The notes below the pieces were generated by a model. That model was not told the DNA's origin. It ran no database searches and saw only the letters and a program-made list of their open reading frames with translations. This document shows positions 1 to 9,588 of a stretch of DNA of 64,000 nucleotides, piece after piece. Each line of letters begins with the position of its first letter. Positions within the stretch are counted from its first letter, which is position 1. The translations under genes were made by a program, and so were the position numbers. This stretch comes from Alteribacillus sp. YIM 98480 (GTDB lineage: Bacteria > Bacillota > Bacilli > Bacillales > Marinococcaceae), in contig NZ_VTOK01000002.1 in NCBI RefSeq assembly GCF_009765375.1, positions 124,001 to 188,000 of the forward strand. The letters run 5' to 3'.

Positions 1-188
1 AGGGTCATGGGCTGTGGAATTCCGCCTGTTTTTTGTATATATTGCCAATAAAAGGGACGATTCATTAACTGTTGATCTAACTCTTCTGTTAATTGTACTT
101 TAAGACGTTTATTATCATCTATTAGAATCTCTGCATCATTGGCTTGGAAATATCGTTTAACAAATTGGTGGAGAACTTTTTGTTCCAT
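1..188 (-). CDS. yqhG: YqhG-like protein, N-terminal part only
   Basis: Partial gene running off the left edge on the minus strand. Translation from the ATG at 188 gives about 62 residues starting MEQKVLHQFVKRYF and including LTEELDQQLMNRPFYW and TGGIPQPM. This closely resembles the start of B. subtilis YqhG, a conserved Bacillus protein of unknown function. The adjacent upstream gene (17 bp gap) is the SNF2-type helicase yqhH, the same pair order as in B. subtilis, so the two are probably co-transcribed. A weak AAGG ribosome site precedes the ATG. The role is unknown; identity rests on the N-terminal match and synteny. Confidence 0.82.
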   Translation of the reverse strand, partial: MEQKVLHQFVKRYFQANDAEILIDDNKRLKVQLTEELDQQLMNRPFYWQYIQKTGGIPQPMT

Positions 189-205
189 GACGTAACACCT
201 TCTCT

Positions 206-1819
206 TTAATTAGATTGCTGCATCAATTCGGAAAGGTGATGCAATTTTAATTCTATTTCTTGTTCGGAATCAGATGTATGCAAAGCATCTGTAATGTAAC
301 CTTCAAAGGAAGAATAGGAAGTTGAAGCTAAAATCGTATCAAGTTCACCAATAACGTTTTCGAACAGTTTAATTTTTTCATATAGAAGGGAAAGAATATG
401 TTCTTCGACCGTTTGTTTAACGGCAAAATTGTAGACCTCCACATCTTTTGTTTGGCCGAGCCGGTGTAATCGGCCTATTCTTTGTTCTAACCGCATAGGG
501 TTCCAAGGAAGATCATAGTTTATGATGGTACTGCTGAATTGCAGGTTGATTCCTTCTCCCGCCGCTTCTGTAGCAATCATTACTTTAGCACGATCTCTGA
601 AAAGCTGCTGCATCCATTCTTTTTTCGTTCTTTTGAAGCCGCCGCGAAAAGGTACGGACAATATTCCGTGCTGGCGAAGAAACCATTGCAAATACAGTTG
701 TGTGGCTCGATATTCTGTGAACAGCACTACTTTTTCATCTGTTCCCTGAATAATGTCTAAAGCCTTTTCTGCTTTACTATTGGAAGAAATAGATTGCAGG
801 GACGTCATTAGTTGTTCAAATAAAGTACTAGAAATCTCTTTTTGTTCATATAAATTTTTTAACGTCATATATGCAGCTTCTCTGCTGCTGCATGCTTCTC
901 TCAAAAGCGTGGTTGCGGTAAAGCCGTGTATCATATTTGCAGGGTTCTTTTTTAATTGAAAGAGTGTGTCATAAAACGTTCTCTCTTTTTCACTGAAATC
1001 AATGTAAGTCGAATATACATTTCGCTTTGTCCATGTAAGGCCGGTTTGGTCCCGGCGGTTTCTTACCATTACTTTTTGAACGATATGTTTTACAGCTTCT
1101 TGTCCTTTTTCTTTAAACAGTGTTTTAAATTCTTGCATGTTTCCTAACAAACCGGGTTTTAATAAATTAATTAAATGATACAGCTCCCCAGGATTATTTT
1201 GAACAGGAGTTGCCGTTAACATGAGACAAAACTTCTTTTGGAGCAATCGGGCAAATTCATAGTTTTTTGTTTTTGGATTTTTTAATTTATGGGCTTCATC
1301 AAAAATAATCATATCGTATTCTTGTTGCAGTACAATATCTCTATGAGGAGGTCGTTTTGCTGTATCAATGGAAGCAACGACGATATCAGCTTCTTCCCAT
1401 ACATACGTTTTTCTTTGCGTAACCGCCGGAATATAAAATTTTTCATTCATCTCTTTTGCCCACTGGCCAGTAAGAGAAGCTGGAGCTAATATTAATACTT
1501 TTTTTACTAGACCTCGGACCATATATTCTTTTAAAATTAAACCTGCTTCAATTGTTTTTCCTAGTCCAACTTCATCAGCTAATATGGCTTTGCCGTCCAT
1601 TTCTTCTATGACTCGTTTTGCTGTTTTTTCTTGATGTGGAAATAGCTCGAGGCTGGAAAGATGGTTTTGACATAACAATCCATCAAATGAGGTGGTTGAG
1701 GTCCATTGTTCGGATTCATAACCTAAAGAAAACTGTTCCCACGTGGATATTAATCGATTTTCATAGTTTTTGTCCTTTGGAAGTTCCCAATCCGAAAGAA
1801 ACTTAATTTCAGCCTCCAT
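206..1819 (-). CDS. yqhH: SNF2-family DEAH-box helicase YqhH
   Basis: 537-residue SNF2/RapA-like ATP-dependent DNA translocase. The N-terminal half has the Q-like region LFPHQ, Walker A in ADEVGLGKT (about residues 81-89), the Walker B box FDEAH (about 173-177) and motif III LTATPVQNN. The C-terminal helicase domain has TEAAGEGINLQF, the block YDLPWNP and motif VI QRIGRLHRLGQ. The full motif set suggests an active ATPase. It would act on DNA or DNA-bound complexes in the cytoplasm; the specific substrate is unknown. It lies upstream of yqhG on the minus strand and divergent from the glycine cleavage operon, as in B. subtilis, so the 1820-1980 gap should hold both promoters. Confidence 0.9.
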   Translation of the reverse strand: MEAEIKFLSDWELPKDKNYENRLISTWEQFSLGYESEQWTSTTSFDGLLCQNHLSSLELFPHQEKTAKRVIEEMDGKAILADEVGLGKTIEAGLILKEYMVRGLVKKVLILAPASLTGQWAKEMNEKFYIPAVTQRKTYVWEEADIVVASIDTAKRPPHRDIVLQQEYDMIIFDEAHKLKNPKTKNYEFARLLQKKFCLMLTATPVQNNPGELYHLINLLKPGLLGNMQEFKTLFKEKGQEAVKHIVQKVMVRNRRDQTGLTWTKRNVYSTYIDFSEKERTFYDTLFQLKKNPANMIHGFTATTLLREACSSREAAYMTLKNLYEQKEISSTLFEQLMTSLQSISSNSKAEKALDIIQGTDEKVVLFTEYRATQLYLQWFLRQHGILSVPFRGGFKRTKKEWMQQLFRDRAKVMIATEAAGEGINLQFSSTIINYDLPWNPMRLEQRIGRLHRLGQTKDVEVYNFAVKQTVEEHILSLLYEKIKLFENVIGELDTILASTSYSSFEGYITDALHTSDSEQEIELKLHHLSELMQQSN

Positions 1820-1926
1820 AACGTTCGCTCCTTTATAAAAAAAAGATTGTCAACCACGAACCCTCATGATAGAATAAAACGCAGTAAGATTAGTATGATG
1901 CAATTAAAAATATTTTTATTCATATA

Positions 1927-1954
1927 TTGAAAAACTTCTATCCATACATAATGA
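1927..1954 (+). promoter_or_regulatory. Candidate sigma-A promoter of the gcv operon
   Basis: TTGAAA (1927-1932) and TAATGA (1949-1954) are separated by 16 bp and lie about 30 bp upstream of the glycine riboswitch. The -35 is a good match and the -10 a weaker one. The position fits a leader starting near 1961. It is inferred from sequence only. Confidence 0.35.
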
Positions 1955-1982
1955 ATAAATAAACAAAGCGGATGACGACAAA

Positions 1983-2178
1983 GGGAGAGATCGTTTTAAA
2001 CGGCGCCGAAGGAGCAAACTGTTTGTGCAGTGAATCTCTCAGGCAAAAAGACTTTTGTCTGACGCATCTCTGGAGAGAGCTCTTTAGAGCCACCCACGAA
2101 GACATTCTCCGCGATGGAGAAGAAACTTTCTGGTTGTAGGACAGAGGAATCTTTTTAAGGGATTCCTCTGTTTTTTTT
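1983..2178 (+). ncRNA. Tandem glycine riboswitch (gcvT leader)
   Basis: The leader carries the conserved glycine aptamer blocks in order: GGGAGAGA (1983-1990), GGCGCCGAAGGAGCAA (2002-2017), TGAATCTCTCAGGCAAAA (2031-2048) and the linker GACGCATCTCTGGAGAGA. The second aptamer runs from about 2066, with CCACCCACGAAG (2090-2101) and the closing GGACAGAGG. Two aptamers in series followed by a single expression platform is the usual architecture ahead of bacillar gcvT. The platform is the terminator at 2141-2178. In the known mechanism glycine binding prevents termination, so the cleavage genes are made when glycine is abundant. Confidence 0.95.
2141..2178 (+). terminator. Riboswitch-controlled intrinsic terminator
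   Basis: ACAGAGGAATC pairs with GATTCCTCTG around a short loop and is followed by eight T. The left arm overlaps the end of the second glycine aptamer (ACAGAGG), the expected way for ligand binding to compete with terminator formation. Confidence 0.88.
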
Positions 2179-2235
2179 GTATTAAAAAAATTTTCTAAGA
2201 AATTTGAATTTATCTAAGAGAGGGGCGGTTGAAAA

Positions 2236-3336
2236 ATGACGGAGTTAAAGCGTACTTCATTATTTTCTTTGTACAAAGAAAGTGGTGCTAAAACAGTTGA
2301 TTTTGGAGGATGGGAGATGCCTGTTCAGTTCACAAGCATTAAAGAAGAACATCGGGCAGTAAGAGAAAAAGCAGGTCTATTTGATGTTAGTCATATGGGA
2401 GAAGCTGAAGTAAAAGGAAAAGACGCTTACGATTTTTTGCAGTCTGTTATTACAAATGATATGGCCAAACTAGAACCGGGAAAAGCTCTTTATACTCTCC
2501 TTTGTAATGAAAATGGAGGTACCGTAGATGATCTATTAATATATCAGCTGGATGTTGATCATTATTTGCTTGTGTTAAATGCCGCCAATACAAAAAAAGA
2601 TATCGATTGGTTAAAAAAGCATGCTAGAGATGAAGAATTGATAAAAGATATGTCTTCTTATTATGCACAACTGGCGGTTCAAGGGCCTAAAGCTGAACAA
2701 ATAGTGCAAAAGCTTGCGAATGAAGATTTGGCAGATATCGGTTTTTTTCGGTTTCGTACAAACGTAGATCTAAACGGCGTAAATGCCTTGGTTTCTAGAA
2801 CAGGTTACACCGGAGAAGATGGTTTTGAAATTTATTGCAGTGCTGAAAAAGCACCTACTTTATGGAAAGCCATTCTAAAAGCAGGACAGTCAGACGGAAT
2901 CTTACCATGCGGACTTGGGGCTCGGGATACGCTCCGTTTTGAAGCTCGTCTTCCTCTTTACGGTCAAGAAATAGATGAAACGATCAGCCCGTTAGAGGCA
3001 GGTCTTGGGTTTGCTGTTAAACTGCAAAAAGATAGTGATTTTGTTGGTAAAGAGGCATTAATTAAAGAGAAACAATCCGGGGTTAAACGGAAAACAGCAG
3101 GGATTGAAATGCTAGAAAAAGGCATACCTAGAACCGGTTATGAAGTATTAAATGAAGAAGGGAATATCATTGGCCGTGTCACATCGGGAACACAATCACC
3201 GACACTCGGGAAAAATGTAGGCCTTGTTCTTATACAAACACCATATGCCAAACTTGACCAAGAATTTTATATACAAATACGTAAAAAAACATTAAAAGCT
3301 GTCGTTATTTCAACACCTTTTTATAAAAAGGCTTAA
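2236..3336 (+). CDS. gcvT: Aminomethyltransferase (glycine cleavage T-protein)
   Basis: 366 residues, the normal GcvT length. It transfers the methylene group from aminomethyl-lipoyl-H-protein to tetrahydrofolate, releasing ammonia. Family signatures visible include [10 protein letters not shown] near residue 22, [43 protein letters not shown] and the C-terminal [15 protein letters not shown]. The ATG at 2236 follows a GAGGGGCG ribosome site. It is the first gene of gcvT-gcvPA-gcvPB behind the glycine riboswitch, 19 bp before gcvPA. The H-protein and lipoamide dehydrogenase partners are not adjacent; the E3 encoded at 46 kb belongs to the bkd complex. Confidence 0.96.
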   Translation: MTELKRTSLFSLYKESGAKTVDFGGWEMPVQFTSIKEEHRAVREKAGLFDVSHMGEAEVKGKDAYDFLQSVITNDMAKLEPGKALYTLLCNENGGTVDDLLIYQLDVDHYLLVLNAANTKKDIDWLKKHARDEELIKDMSSYYAQLAVQGPKAEQIVQKLANEDLADIGFFRFRTNVDLNGVNALVSRTGYTGEDGFEIYCSAEKAPTLWKAILKAGQSDGILPCGLGARDTLRFEARLPLYGQEIDETISPLEAGLGFAVKLQKDSDFVGKEALIKEKQSGVKRKTAGIEMLEKGIPRTGYEVLNEEGNIIGRVTSGTQSPTLGKNVGLVLIQTPYAKLDQEFYIQIRKKTLKAVVISTPFYKKA

Positions 3337-3355
3337 CAATAAGGAGGCTGAAACA

Positions 3356-4714
3356 TTGAATTTTCGATATTTGCCAATGACAGAAGAAGATAAACAAGAA
3401 ATGTTAGATTATATTGGAGTTAACAACACAAGTGAACTTTTTTCAGCAATACCCGAAAAAATTCGTTTTACTGGAGAAATGAACCTTGCTTCTCCTTTAT
3501 CAGAACCAGCACTTATAAAAGAATTTCAAAAGCTAAGCAGTAAAAACGAGAATATAAAAATGCATCCCTCGTTTTTAGGAGCTGGAATTTATGATCATTA
3601 CATCCCATCTGTTGTGGATCATGTTATACGAAGGTCTGAATTTTATACAGCCTATACACCTTATCAACCTGAAATTTCTCAGGGAGAACTTCAGGCCATT
3701 TTCGAATTTCAATCAATGATTTGTGAATTAACTGGGATGGAAATTGCCAACTCCTCCATGTACGACGGTGCGACTGCTTTAGCGGAAGCTGCATTAGTGG
3801 CGGCAAGTTACAGCAAGATGAAAAAAACGAAAATCATCGTATCAGAAGGGGTTCATCCAGAAGCATTAGAGGTTTTGAAAACATACGCCAGCGGTCCCGA
3901 TTTGACTGTTCAACAAATCCCCCTTCTTAATGGACAGACAGACGTGGAAGCTGTGCAAGATGCAATGGATGACAATACAGCAGGAGTTATTGTACAATAC
4001 CCGAATTTTTATGGTTCTTTAGAAAATTTAAAAGAAATAGAAAAAGCGGCACATAATTACAAATCTTTATTTATCGTATCGAGCAATCCCCTAGCACTTG
4101 GTGTTCTGACCCCGCCTGGAGAATTTGGTGCCGACATCGTAATAGGGGACGCGCAGCCTTTTGGGATCCCTTCACAAATGGGAGGACCGCATTGCGGATA
4201 TTTTGCAGCTTCTAAGAAATTAATGAGAAAAGTGCCTGGCCGATTAGTTGGTCAAACTGTAGATGAAGATGGCCGCCGGGGTTTTGTTTTGACCATTCAA
4301 GCTAGAGAGCAGCACATCCGTCGAGATAAAGCGACTTCTAATATATGTTCTAATCAGGCTCTAAATGCTTTGGCGGCATCCGTTGCGATGAGTGCTCTTG
4401 GAAAAAAAGGGCTCAGACAAATGGCGTTACAAAACGTAAAGAATACCAATTATCTTAGAGAACAGGTGAAAAATAGAGGTATAAATATTGTCAATGAACA
4501 GCCGGTATTCAATGAATTTATTATTGATGTAAAACAACCTGTATCATCTATAAACAAAAAGCTGAAAGAAAAAGGGATTATTGGCGGTTTTGATCTATCT
4601 AAAGTCGATAGTAATCGTAATGGACAGATGCTTGTATGTGTGACGGAGCTAAGATCAAAAGAAGAAATGGATTATTTTGTAAAAGAATTGGAGGGTGCCG
4701 TAAATGCAGACTGA
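3356..4714 (+). CDS. gcvPA: Glycine dehydrogenase (decarboxylating) subunit 1
   Basis: 452-residue N-terminal half of the split P-protein. With GcvPB it decarboxylates glycine and passes aminomethyl to the lipoylated H-protein. It begins with TTG at 3356 after AAGGAGG (3341-3347); the translation [17 protein letters not shown] is typical for the family. Other signatures are [45 protein letters not shown] and [19 protein letters not shown]. The PLP-binding lysine is in the partner. Its last 11 bases overlap the start of gcvPB, indicating translational coupling of the two subunits. Confidence 0.96.
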   Translation: MNFRYLPMTEEDKQEMLDYIGVNNTSELFSAIPEKIRFTGEMNLASPLSEPALIKEFQKLSSKNENIKMHPSFLGAGIYDHYIPSVVDHVIRRSEFYTAYTPYQPEISQGELQAIFEFQSMICELTGMEIANSSMYDGATALAEAALVAASYSKMKKTKIIVSEGVHPEALEVLKTYASGPDLTVQQIPLLNGQTDVEAVQDAMDDNTAGVIVQYPNFYGSLENLKEIEKAAHNYKSLFIVSSNPLALGVLTPPGEFGADIVIGDAQPFGIPSQMGGPHCGYFAASKKLMRKVPGRLVGQTVDEDGRRGFVLTIQAREQHIRRDKATSNICSNQALNALAASVAMSALGKKGLRQMALQNVKNTNYLREQVKNRGINIVNEQPVFNEFIIDVKQPVSSINKKLKEKGIIGGFDLSKVDSNRNGQMLVCVTELRSKEEMDYFVKELEGAVNAD

Positions 4715-6191
4715 AGAACAAGCCCTTATTTTTGAATTAAGCAGACCAGGGCGGACTGGTTATTCACTTCCTGAAGATGAACTGGGTGAAACGGATGTGG
4801 AGAATCTACTCCCAGCACAATATCTTCGAACAAACGAACCAGAACTTCCTGAAGTATCAGAATTACAGATTATGAGACATTACACAGCATTGTCTTCTAG
4901 AAACCATGGCGTAGACTCAGGTTTTTATCCATTAGGTTCTTGTACGATGAAATATAACCCGAAAATTCATGAAGACATTGCTCGTATGCCTGGTTTTGCT
5001 CATGTCCATCCTTATCAGCCAGAAGAGCAGGTGCAGGGAGTTATGAAATTGATGTATGATCTGCAAGAATCCCTTGCTGAAATTACAGGAATGGATCAAG
5101 TTACGTTGCAGCCTGCTGCCGGAGCACAAGGTGAATGGACCGGTCTAATGATGATCAGATCTTTTCATGAAGCCAATGGGGATCATCATCGAAACAAAGT
5201 TATTGTTCCGGATTCTGCCCACGGAACGAATCCTGCTTCGGCTTCTGTCGCAGGGTTCGAAGCTGTCACCGTGCGTACAAATGAAAGAGGTCTTGTTGAT
5301 TTAGAGCATTTAAGAGAAGTGACAGGCGATGACACAGCAGCGCTTATGTTAACAAATCCTAATACGCTAGGTTTGTTTGAAGACGAAATAATAGAAATGT
5401 CTGCCATAATACATGATGCTGGCGGCAAACTTTATTATGATGGAGCAAATTCTAATGCCATCCTCGGCATAACAAGACCAGGAGATATGGGATTTGATGT
5501 GGTTCATTTAAACTTGCACAAGACGTTTACGGGGCCGCATGGAGGAGGCGGACCAGGAAGCGGACCAGTAGGTGTTACAAAAGAGCTTGCACCTTTTTTG
5601 CCTAAACCAATATTGATAAAAAGTGAAACAGGTTATACATGGGAAAATAACCGGCCGCACTCTATTGGAAGAGTGAAACCATATTATGGAAATTTTGGGA
5701 TTAACGTACGAGCGTATGCGTATATTCGGACAATGGGAGCAGAAGGGTTGAAAAAAGTTTCAGAATACGCTGTGTTAAATGCTAACTATTTAATGAGAAG
5801 ACTTCAGCCTTATTTTGAGCTGCCCTACAATCGTAACTGCATGCATGAGTTTGTACTATCAGGAAAACGTCAAAAAAAGTTAGGTGTAAGAACCCTGGAT
5901 ATGGCAAAAAGACTACTCGACTTTGGGTACCATCCACCAACTATTTACTTTCCAATAAATGTAGAAGAATGTATGATGGTTGAACCGACAGAAACAGAAT
6001 CAAAAGAAACACTTGATGAATTTGCAGATGCAATGATTCAAATTGCCCAAGAAGCAGAAAAGGAGCCAGAAATTGTTCAAGAAGCTCCACACACGACTGT
6101 AATAAAACGGCTCGATGAAACTTTGGCAGCACGAAAACCTGTTTTGAAGTATAAAAAATGTGTGGATTCAGAAAATAAAGTAAAGGCATAA
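4704..6191 (+). CDS. gcvPB: Glycine dehydrogenase (decarboxylating) subunit 2
   Basis: 495-residue PLP-carrying half of the split glycine decarboxylase. The Schiff-base lysine is Lys273 in NLHKTF, followed by the glycine-rich [32 protein letters not shown] and GANSNAILG also match the family. The start overlaps gcvPA by 11 bp. It is the last gene of the gcv operon; the transcript probably ends at the hairpin at 6386-6413. An inverted copy of the interspersed repeat begins only eight bases after the stop codon. Confidence 0.96.
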   Translation: MQTEEQALIFELSRPGRTGYSLPEDELGETDVENLLPAQYLRTNEPELPEVSELQIMRHYTALSSRNHGVDSGFYPLGSCTMKYNPKIHEDIARMPGFAHVHPYQPEEQVQGVMKLMYDLQESLAEITGMDQVTLQPAAGAQGEWTGLMMIRSFHEANGDHHRNKVIVPDSAHGTNPASASVAGFEAVTVRTNERGLVDLEHLREVTGDDTAALMLTNPNTLGLFEDEIIEMSAIIHDAGGKLYYDGANSNAILGITRPGDMGFDVVHLNLHKTFTGPHGGGGPGSGPVGVTKELAPFLPKPILIKSETGYTWENNRPHSIGRVKPYYGNFGINVRAYAYIRTMGAEGLKKVSEYAVLNANYLMRRLQPYFELPYNRNCMHEFVLSGKRQKKLGVRTLDMAKRLLDFGYHPPTIYFPINVEECMMVEPTETESKETLDEFADAMIQIAQEAEKEPEIVQEAPHTTVIKRLDETLAARKPVLKYKKCVDSENKVKA

Positions 6192-6198
6192 AAACAAA

Positions 6199-6288
6199 AG
6201 CGGCGTAAGCGCCTTGATAGAGGAAGTTAGGCTAAGACAAAAGATGCTTATTATCGTGTGCGCCCGAGAGCTAAGCCTGAAGCTAGAC
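6199..6288 (-). repeat. Interspersed intergenic repeat, inverted copy
   Basis: Read on the minus strand this begins GTCTAGCTTCAGGC, continues through a CACACGATAA block and ends CAAGGCGCTTACGCCGCT. The same blocks in the same order occur at 7926-8350 and, in part, at 13328-13410. It is the only copy in this orientation in the window and lies between gcvPB and the convergent yqhL. Confidence 0.7.
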
Positions 6289-6350
6289 GCAGACCAAATA
6301 ATAAGGAGATAATTACCCGCAATAAAAAATATACATTCCTACACAGTAAA

Positions 6351-6373
6351 AAGGCTGTTTATTTAACAGCCTT
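6351..6373 (-). terminator. Minus-strand terminator-like hairpin after yqhL
   Basis: AAGGCTGTT pairs perfectly with AACAGCCTT. On the minus strand the stem is followed by TTTTACTG, whereas on the plus strand no T-tract follows. It is therefore most likely the terminator of the minus-strand yqhL transcript, about 40 bp past its stop. Confidence 0.6.
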
Positions 6374-6385
6374 CAGATTGTTTGG

Positions 6386-6421
6386 AAACCCCTAATTTTT
6401 TGGTTAGGGGTTTTTATTTTT
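6386..6421 (+). terminator. Terminator of the gcv operon
   Basis: AAACCCCTAA (6386-6395) pairs perfectly over 10 bp with TTAGGGGTTT (6404-6413) and is followed by TTATTTTTT. It reaches into the last codons of the convergent yqhL. Confidence 0.8.
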
Positions 6422-6803
6422 TAATTTTTCCTGTCCATTTCTTAAAACCTTTTTTTAAATGAAAAATATTATCCGTTCCGCGTTGTTTTTTGATAATTCT
6501 TGCGGCCTGCCTGCTTCTTGCACCAGATTGACAATAAAGATATACAGGCTGGTCTTGGCGTATTTCATTAATTCGTTGTTTTAATTGAGATAAAGGGATG
6601 TTTCTGGCGCCAAGGATATGCCCCCCGTTAAACTCACGAGGTTCGCGAACGTCAATTAATTGAGCTTTCCGATACCCTTTTTTAAACTCACTCTCGTTTA
6701 ACTCTGTTAAAAATTTCGGATTTACAAAACGCCGGATAATCATAAAAACGAGAACGGCTGTTAATATCCCCCATAAAATCCATGTAATCATTTCAATTCC
6801 CAC
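6414..6803 (-). CDS. yqhL: Membrane-anchored rhodanese-like protein YqhL
   Basis: 129 residues. An N-terminal membrane segment (about residues 5-24, ITWILWGILTAVLVFMII) is followed by a single rhodanese domain with DVREPREF (51-58) and the active-site loop CQSGARS, placing the catalytic cysteine at Cys91. Such proteins are proposed to carry sulfane sulfur, but the physiological acceptor is not known. Length and the position between gcvPB and lipM match B. subtilis YqhL. It is transcribed toward gcvPB, with the hairpin at 6351-6373 as its likely terminator. Confidence 0.88.
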   Translation of the reverse strand: MGIEMITWILWGILTAVLVFMIIRRFVNPKFLTELNESEFKKGYRKAQLIDVREPREFNGGHILGARNIPLSQLKQRINEIRQDQPVYLYCQSGARSRQAARIIKKQRGTDNIFHLKKGFKKWTGKIKK

Positions 6804-7029
6804 TCCTTTATTAGGCTACATGATGTATTATAATAATGATTCTATCAGTAAGCAAAACCTTTTGATTGGAAACTTCTTAACAATCATCAAACTTTTGTTT
6901 TTCTAAAAGGTTTGGTAGACTATTTTTGCACTAAAAATTAATACAGCCTATCGCAATTCTCTATCAATGAGGCTTTTTCAAGCCGAGTGTTGTTCTGTTG
7001 GGAAAAGAACAGGAAGAAAGGTGGAGGTT

Positions 7030-7866
7030 ATGGATAAAGAAACATGGTATTTTATAGATTCGGGTAATTGTTCTCCTGCATATAATATGGCGATGGATGA
7101 AATGCTTCTTCATTGGCACAGCAAAGGGGCAGTTCCGCCTATCGTTCGTTTTTACGGATGGAATCCAGCAACACTTTCGATTGGTTATTTTCAAAAAGTA
7201 CATAAAGAAATAGACCTTGAGGCTGTAAATAAATATGGACTAGGATTTGTTAGACGGCCAACAGGTGGACGCGGTGTACTTCATGATCAAGAGTTAACAT
7301 ATAGTGTGATCGTTTCAGAAGAACATCCGCAAATGCCTGCTACAGTAACAGAAGCTTATCGAGTTATATCAGAAGGGATTTTACAAGGATTTCGGTATCT
7401 TGGACTTGATGCTTATTTCGCTGTTCCGCGTACGAAAGAAGAAGAAAATCAATTGAAAAATCCACGTTCTGCTGTTTGTTTTGATGCCCCCTCGTGGTAT
7501 GAACTGGTTGTAGAAGGAAGAAAAATAGCAGGAAGTGCTCAAACGAGACAGAAAGGGGTTATTCTGCAACACGGTTCGATTATTTTAGATATAGATGAGG
7601 ATAAATTATTTGATCTTTTTAAGTATCCAAGTGACCGGGTAAGAGAAAGAATGCAAAAAGCATTTAAAAATAAAGCGGTGGCGATCAATGAGCTGAAGAG
7701 TTCACCTGTTGAATTAAAAGATGTTTCTAAAGCATTCCATAAAGGTTTTGCAGATGGCTTGAATGTGGATTGGGAGCCTTATCAATTAAATGATAAAGAA
7801 GAAAATGAAGTATGGGAACTTGCAAAGAGCAAATATGAATTGGAAGAATGGAATTTCCGCCGTTAA
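7030..7866 (+). CDS. lipM: Octanoyl-[ACP]:protein N-octanoyltransferase LipM
   Basis: 278 residues from the ATG at 7030. An in-frame TTG-type start upstream is possible, but AAAGGTGGAGG sits at 7017-7027 and [12 protein letters not shown] aligns with B. subtilis LipM. It moves octanoyl groups from acyl carrier protein to the H-protein GcvH, the first step of de novo lipoate assembly. [18 protein letters not shown] and the catalytic Cys150 in [12 protein letters not shown] are intact, and the cysteine number equals that of characterised LipM. Its place next to the glycine cleavage genes fits, since GcvH is the entry point for lipoylation. The E2 encoded by bkdB at 49.4 kb is a downstream client. 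Confidence 0.95.
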   Translation: MDKETWYFIDSGNCSPAYNMAMDEMLLHWHSKGAVPPIVRFYGWNPATLSIGYFQKVHKEIDLEAVNKYGLGFVRRPTGGRGVLHDQELTYSVIVSEEHPQMPATVTEAYRVISEGILQGFRYLGLDAYFAVPRTKEEENQLKNPRSAVCFDAPSWYELVVEGRKIAGSAQTRQKGVILQHGSIILDIDEDKLFDLFKYPSDRVRERMQKAFKNKAVAINELKSSPVELKDVSKAFHKGFADGLNVDWEPYQLNDKEENEVWELAKSKYELEEWNFRR

Positions 7867-7873
7867 AGGAAAG

Positions 7874-7920
7874 AGCGGTTCCGCTATGACAAAGGAACCG
7901 CTTTATTGTTTGTCTTTTTT
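7874..7920 (+). terminator. Terminator of lipM
   Basis: AGCGGTTCC pairs with GGAACCGCT around an 11-base loop, followed by TTATTGTTTGTCTTTTTT. The interspersed repeat begins directly after this T-rich stretch. Confidence 0.85.
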
Positions 7921-8352
7921 GATGTCTAGCTTCAGCGCCCAGCCGCTCAGGCACACACGATAAAGAGGAACTTTTGCTAAAACCGCGAACGTCCTGTCGC
8001 AACGCAAAAGTCAACACCTCCTGTGCAACCCATTTCAGCGTTGTCACAGGACGTCCTTCCACACGATGTGGTGCCTTCTACGTTGCACACTCGTCGCCAC
8101 TAATGCCACGTCCTGTGGCATTAGTGACATTAGCACATCCTATGCGTCGACGTGTGCGATCTTAGTAGAAGTTCATTAAAATGAGCTGAACGTCTGATGT
8201 CCTCCCTTTCGACTCCGGGCCGCAGGCGACTCTGCGCGAAAGCTCCAGAACCTGTCGCGGGCTCCCAGGATGGGAGTCAGTTCGGCGTTGTCACAGGACG
8301 TGACGCTCGTAGCCGAACTACCTTCTTTTAAGGCGCTTGCGCTTTTCTAAGT
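7921..8352 (+). repeat. Composite interspersed intergenic repeat
   Basis: This holds most of the 519-bp gap between lipM and dat; no gene is evident. The left part has the block GTCTAGCTTCAGCGCC, then CACACGATAAAGAGGAAC. A middle part has CACACGATGTGG...CTTCTACGTTG, shared with 45760-45788. The right part has CCTTTCGACTCCGGGCC, GCGCGAAAGCTCCAGAAC and the end GGCGCTTGCGCTTTTCTA, shared with 52577-52668. A perfect 8-bp hairpin AATGCCAC/GTGGCATT lies at about 8101-8122. It looks like several repeat modules nested or fused. Confidence 0.75.
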
Positions 8353-8385
8353 TAAACGATAATAAATAAGTAGAAAAAACAATTT

Positions 8386-9225
8386 CTAACCAGCATTTGT
8401 ATGTTCTTTAAAAGCTTGCTGCAACTTTCGGGTAATAGTTCCAGGCTGCAAAGATGTTTCAATCGAACCTTTTACATTTATTACCGGCGCGATTTCAAGA
8501 GTAGTACTAGTCACAAAAATTTCATCAGCGTTTATCGTTTCTTCAAGGGGAAAAGCTTCTTCAAAAATTGGGATTTTTTCTTCCTGTGCAAGGTTGAAGA
8601 CGTATTGCCTGGTAATGCCGTTTAAAATATGGTTATTAGCAGGATGTGTGTAAATGACTCCTTTTTTAACGAAAAAGATGTTAGTAGAAGACCCTTCTGT
8701 GACAATGTCTCCACGATGTTGCAAAGCTTCATCACAATCATTGTCTTCTGCTTTTCTTTTTGCCATAACATTGCCAAGCAAATTGATCGTTTTAATATCG
8801 CAACGGAGCCAGCGTATATCTTCCGTTGACAACAGGGAGACCCCGTTTTTTTGTTTAGTTACAGGCACTTCTGCTTCTTTTGTAAATGCAGTGATGACAG
8901 GTTGTATATCTCGAGAGTAAAGATGGTCTCTAGCTTGTTCGCCTCTAGTCATTTGTATATAGACGTAACCGTTTTTGATATCGTTTTTTTGCAATAGAAA
9001 CCTGGTGTTTTCCTTCAGTTTAGTAATGGAATAAGGAAGGGGCATGTCTAGTTCTTTAGCACTTCTTAAAAAACGCTCAAAATGTTCATCAAACAAAAAT
9101 GGTACTCCTTCGTACACTCGGATAACTTCGTAGATACCATCGCCGAAGTAGTAACCTCTATCATCGAAATGAACATAGGCGTCATGTCTTGATATTATTT
9201 TGTCTTTTAACCAAACGTATTCCAA
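8386..9225 (-). CDS. dat: D-amino-acid transaminase (D-alanine aminotransferase)
   Basis: 279 residues, fold-type IV PLP enzyme. It interconverts D-alanine and 2-oxoglutarate with pyruvate and D-glutamate, supplying D-amino acids for the cell wall. The PLP lysine is Lys145 in RCDIKTINLLG, exactly the number in the well-studied Bacillus enzyme. FDDRGYYFGDGIYE, TEGSSTNIF, NGITR and FVTSTTLEIAPV are also typical. The start is TTG at 9225 with GGAGG 7 bases upstream. No obvious terminator was found after it; the repeat at 7921-8352 follows. Confidence 0.93.
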   Translation of the reverse strand: MEYVWLKDKIISRHDAYVHFDDRGYYFGDGIYEVIRVYEGVPFLFDEHFERFLRSAKELDMPLPYSITKLKENTRFLLQKNDIKNGYVYIQMTRGEQARDHLYSRDIQPVITAFTKEAEVPVTKQKNGVSLLSTEDIRWLRCDIKTINLLGNVMAKRKAEDNDCDEALQHRGDIVTEGSSTNIFFVKKGVIYTHPANNHILNGITRQYVFNLAQEEKIPIFEEAFPLEETINADEIFVTSTTLEIAPVINVKGSIETSLQPGTITRKLQQAFKEHTNAG

Positions 9226-9588
9226 AGTACAACCTCCATTCAGATGTATTTTAAATAATTTGTTTCTTTTCTAAACTGTAACATACAATCCATTCAGGAA
9301 CCGATAATATAAAAAAGTGTTTTGTTTTGACGTAAAATAAGAGGGTTTTGTTTTTTTAATCTGCAAGATAGAAATTAATGTAATTATATAAATGAACAAA
9401 GAGATGGTCAGATATGCTTGATTATTCTCTTGATATCGTATGTTTTTGTAGTTGACAAATTTCAGCAAAAATCTATTTATCACCATATGTAGTGTGTTAG
9501 ACATTTCATTGAATACAATATATTGATTTGTTGTTAGTAAATATGGTAAGCTTAGACATACCATAGAATGAACGGGGAGGACGAAAAA
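9226..9588. other. Divergent intergenic region between dat and nrdJ
   Basis: This AT-rich 363-bp gap separates the divergent dat and nrdJ genes. Beyond the two candidate NrdR boxes near the nrdJ side I see no gene. No adenosylcobalamin riboswitch was recognised, which is notable because nrdJ needs that cofactor. Confidence 0.6.
9481..9526 (+). promoter_or_regulatory. Two candidate NrdR boxes upstream of nrdJ
   Basis: CACCATATGTAGTG (9481-9494) and ACAATATATTGA (9515-9526) both fit the NrdR operator pattern (acaCwAtATaTwGtgt). Their centres are about 33 bp apart, close to the roughly three helical turns usual for paired NrdR boxes. They sit about 65-110 bp before the nrdJ start, where the promoter should be. 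NrdR represses ribonucleotide reductase genes when dATP is high. The match is imperfect, so this is a prediction. Confidence 0.5.

Noticed and set aside
7974-8165. Open frame of about 63 codons in the lipM-dat gap
   Set aside because: It lies wholly inside the composite repeat; the translation is low-complexity and similar frames arise from other repeat copies.
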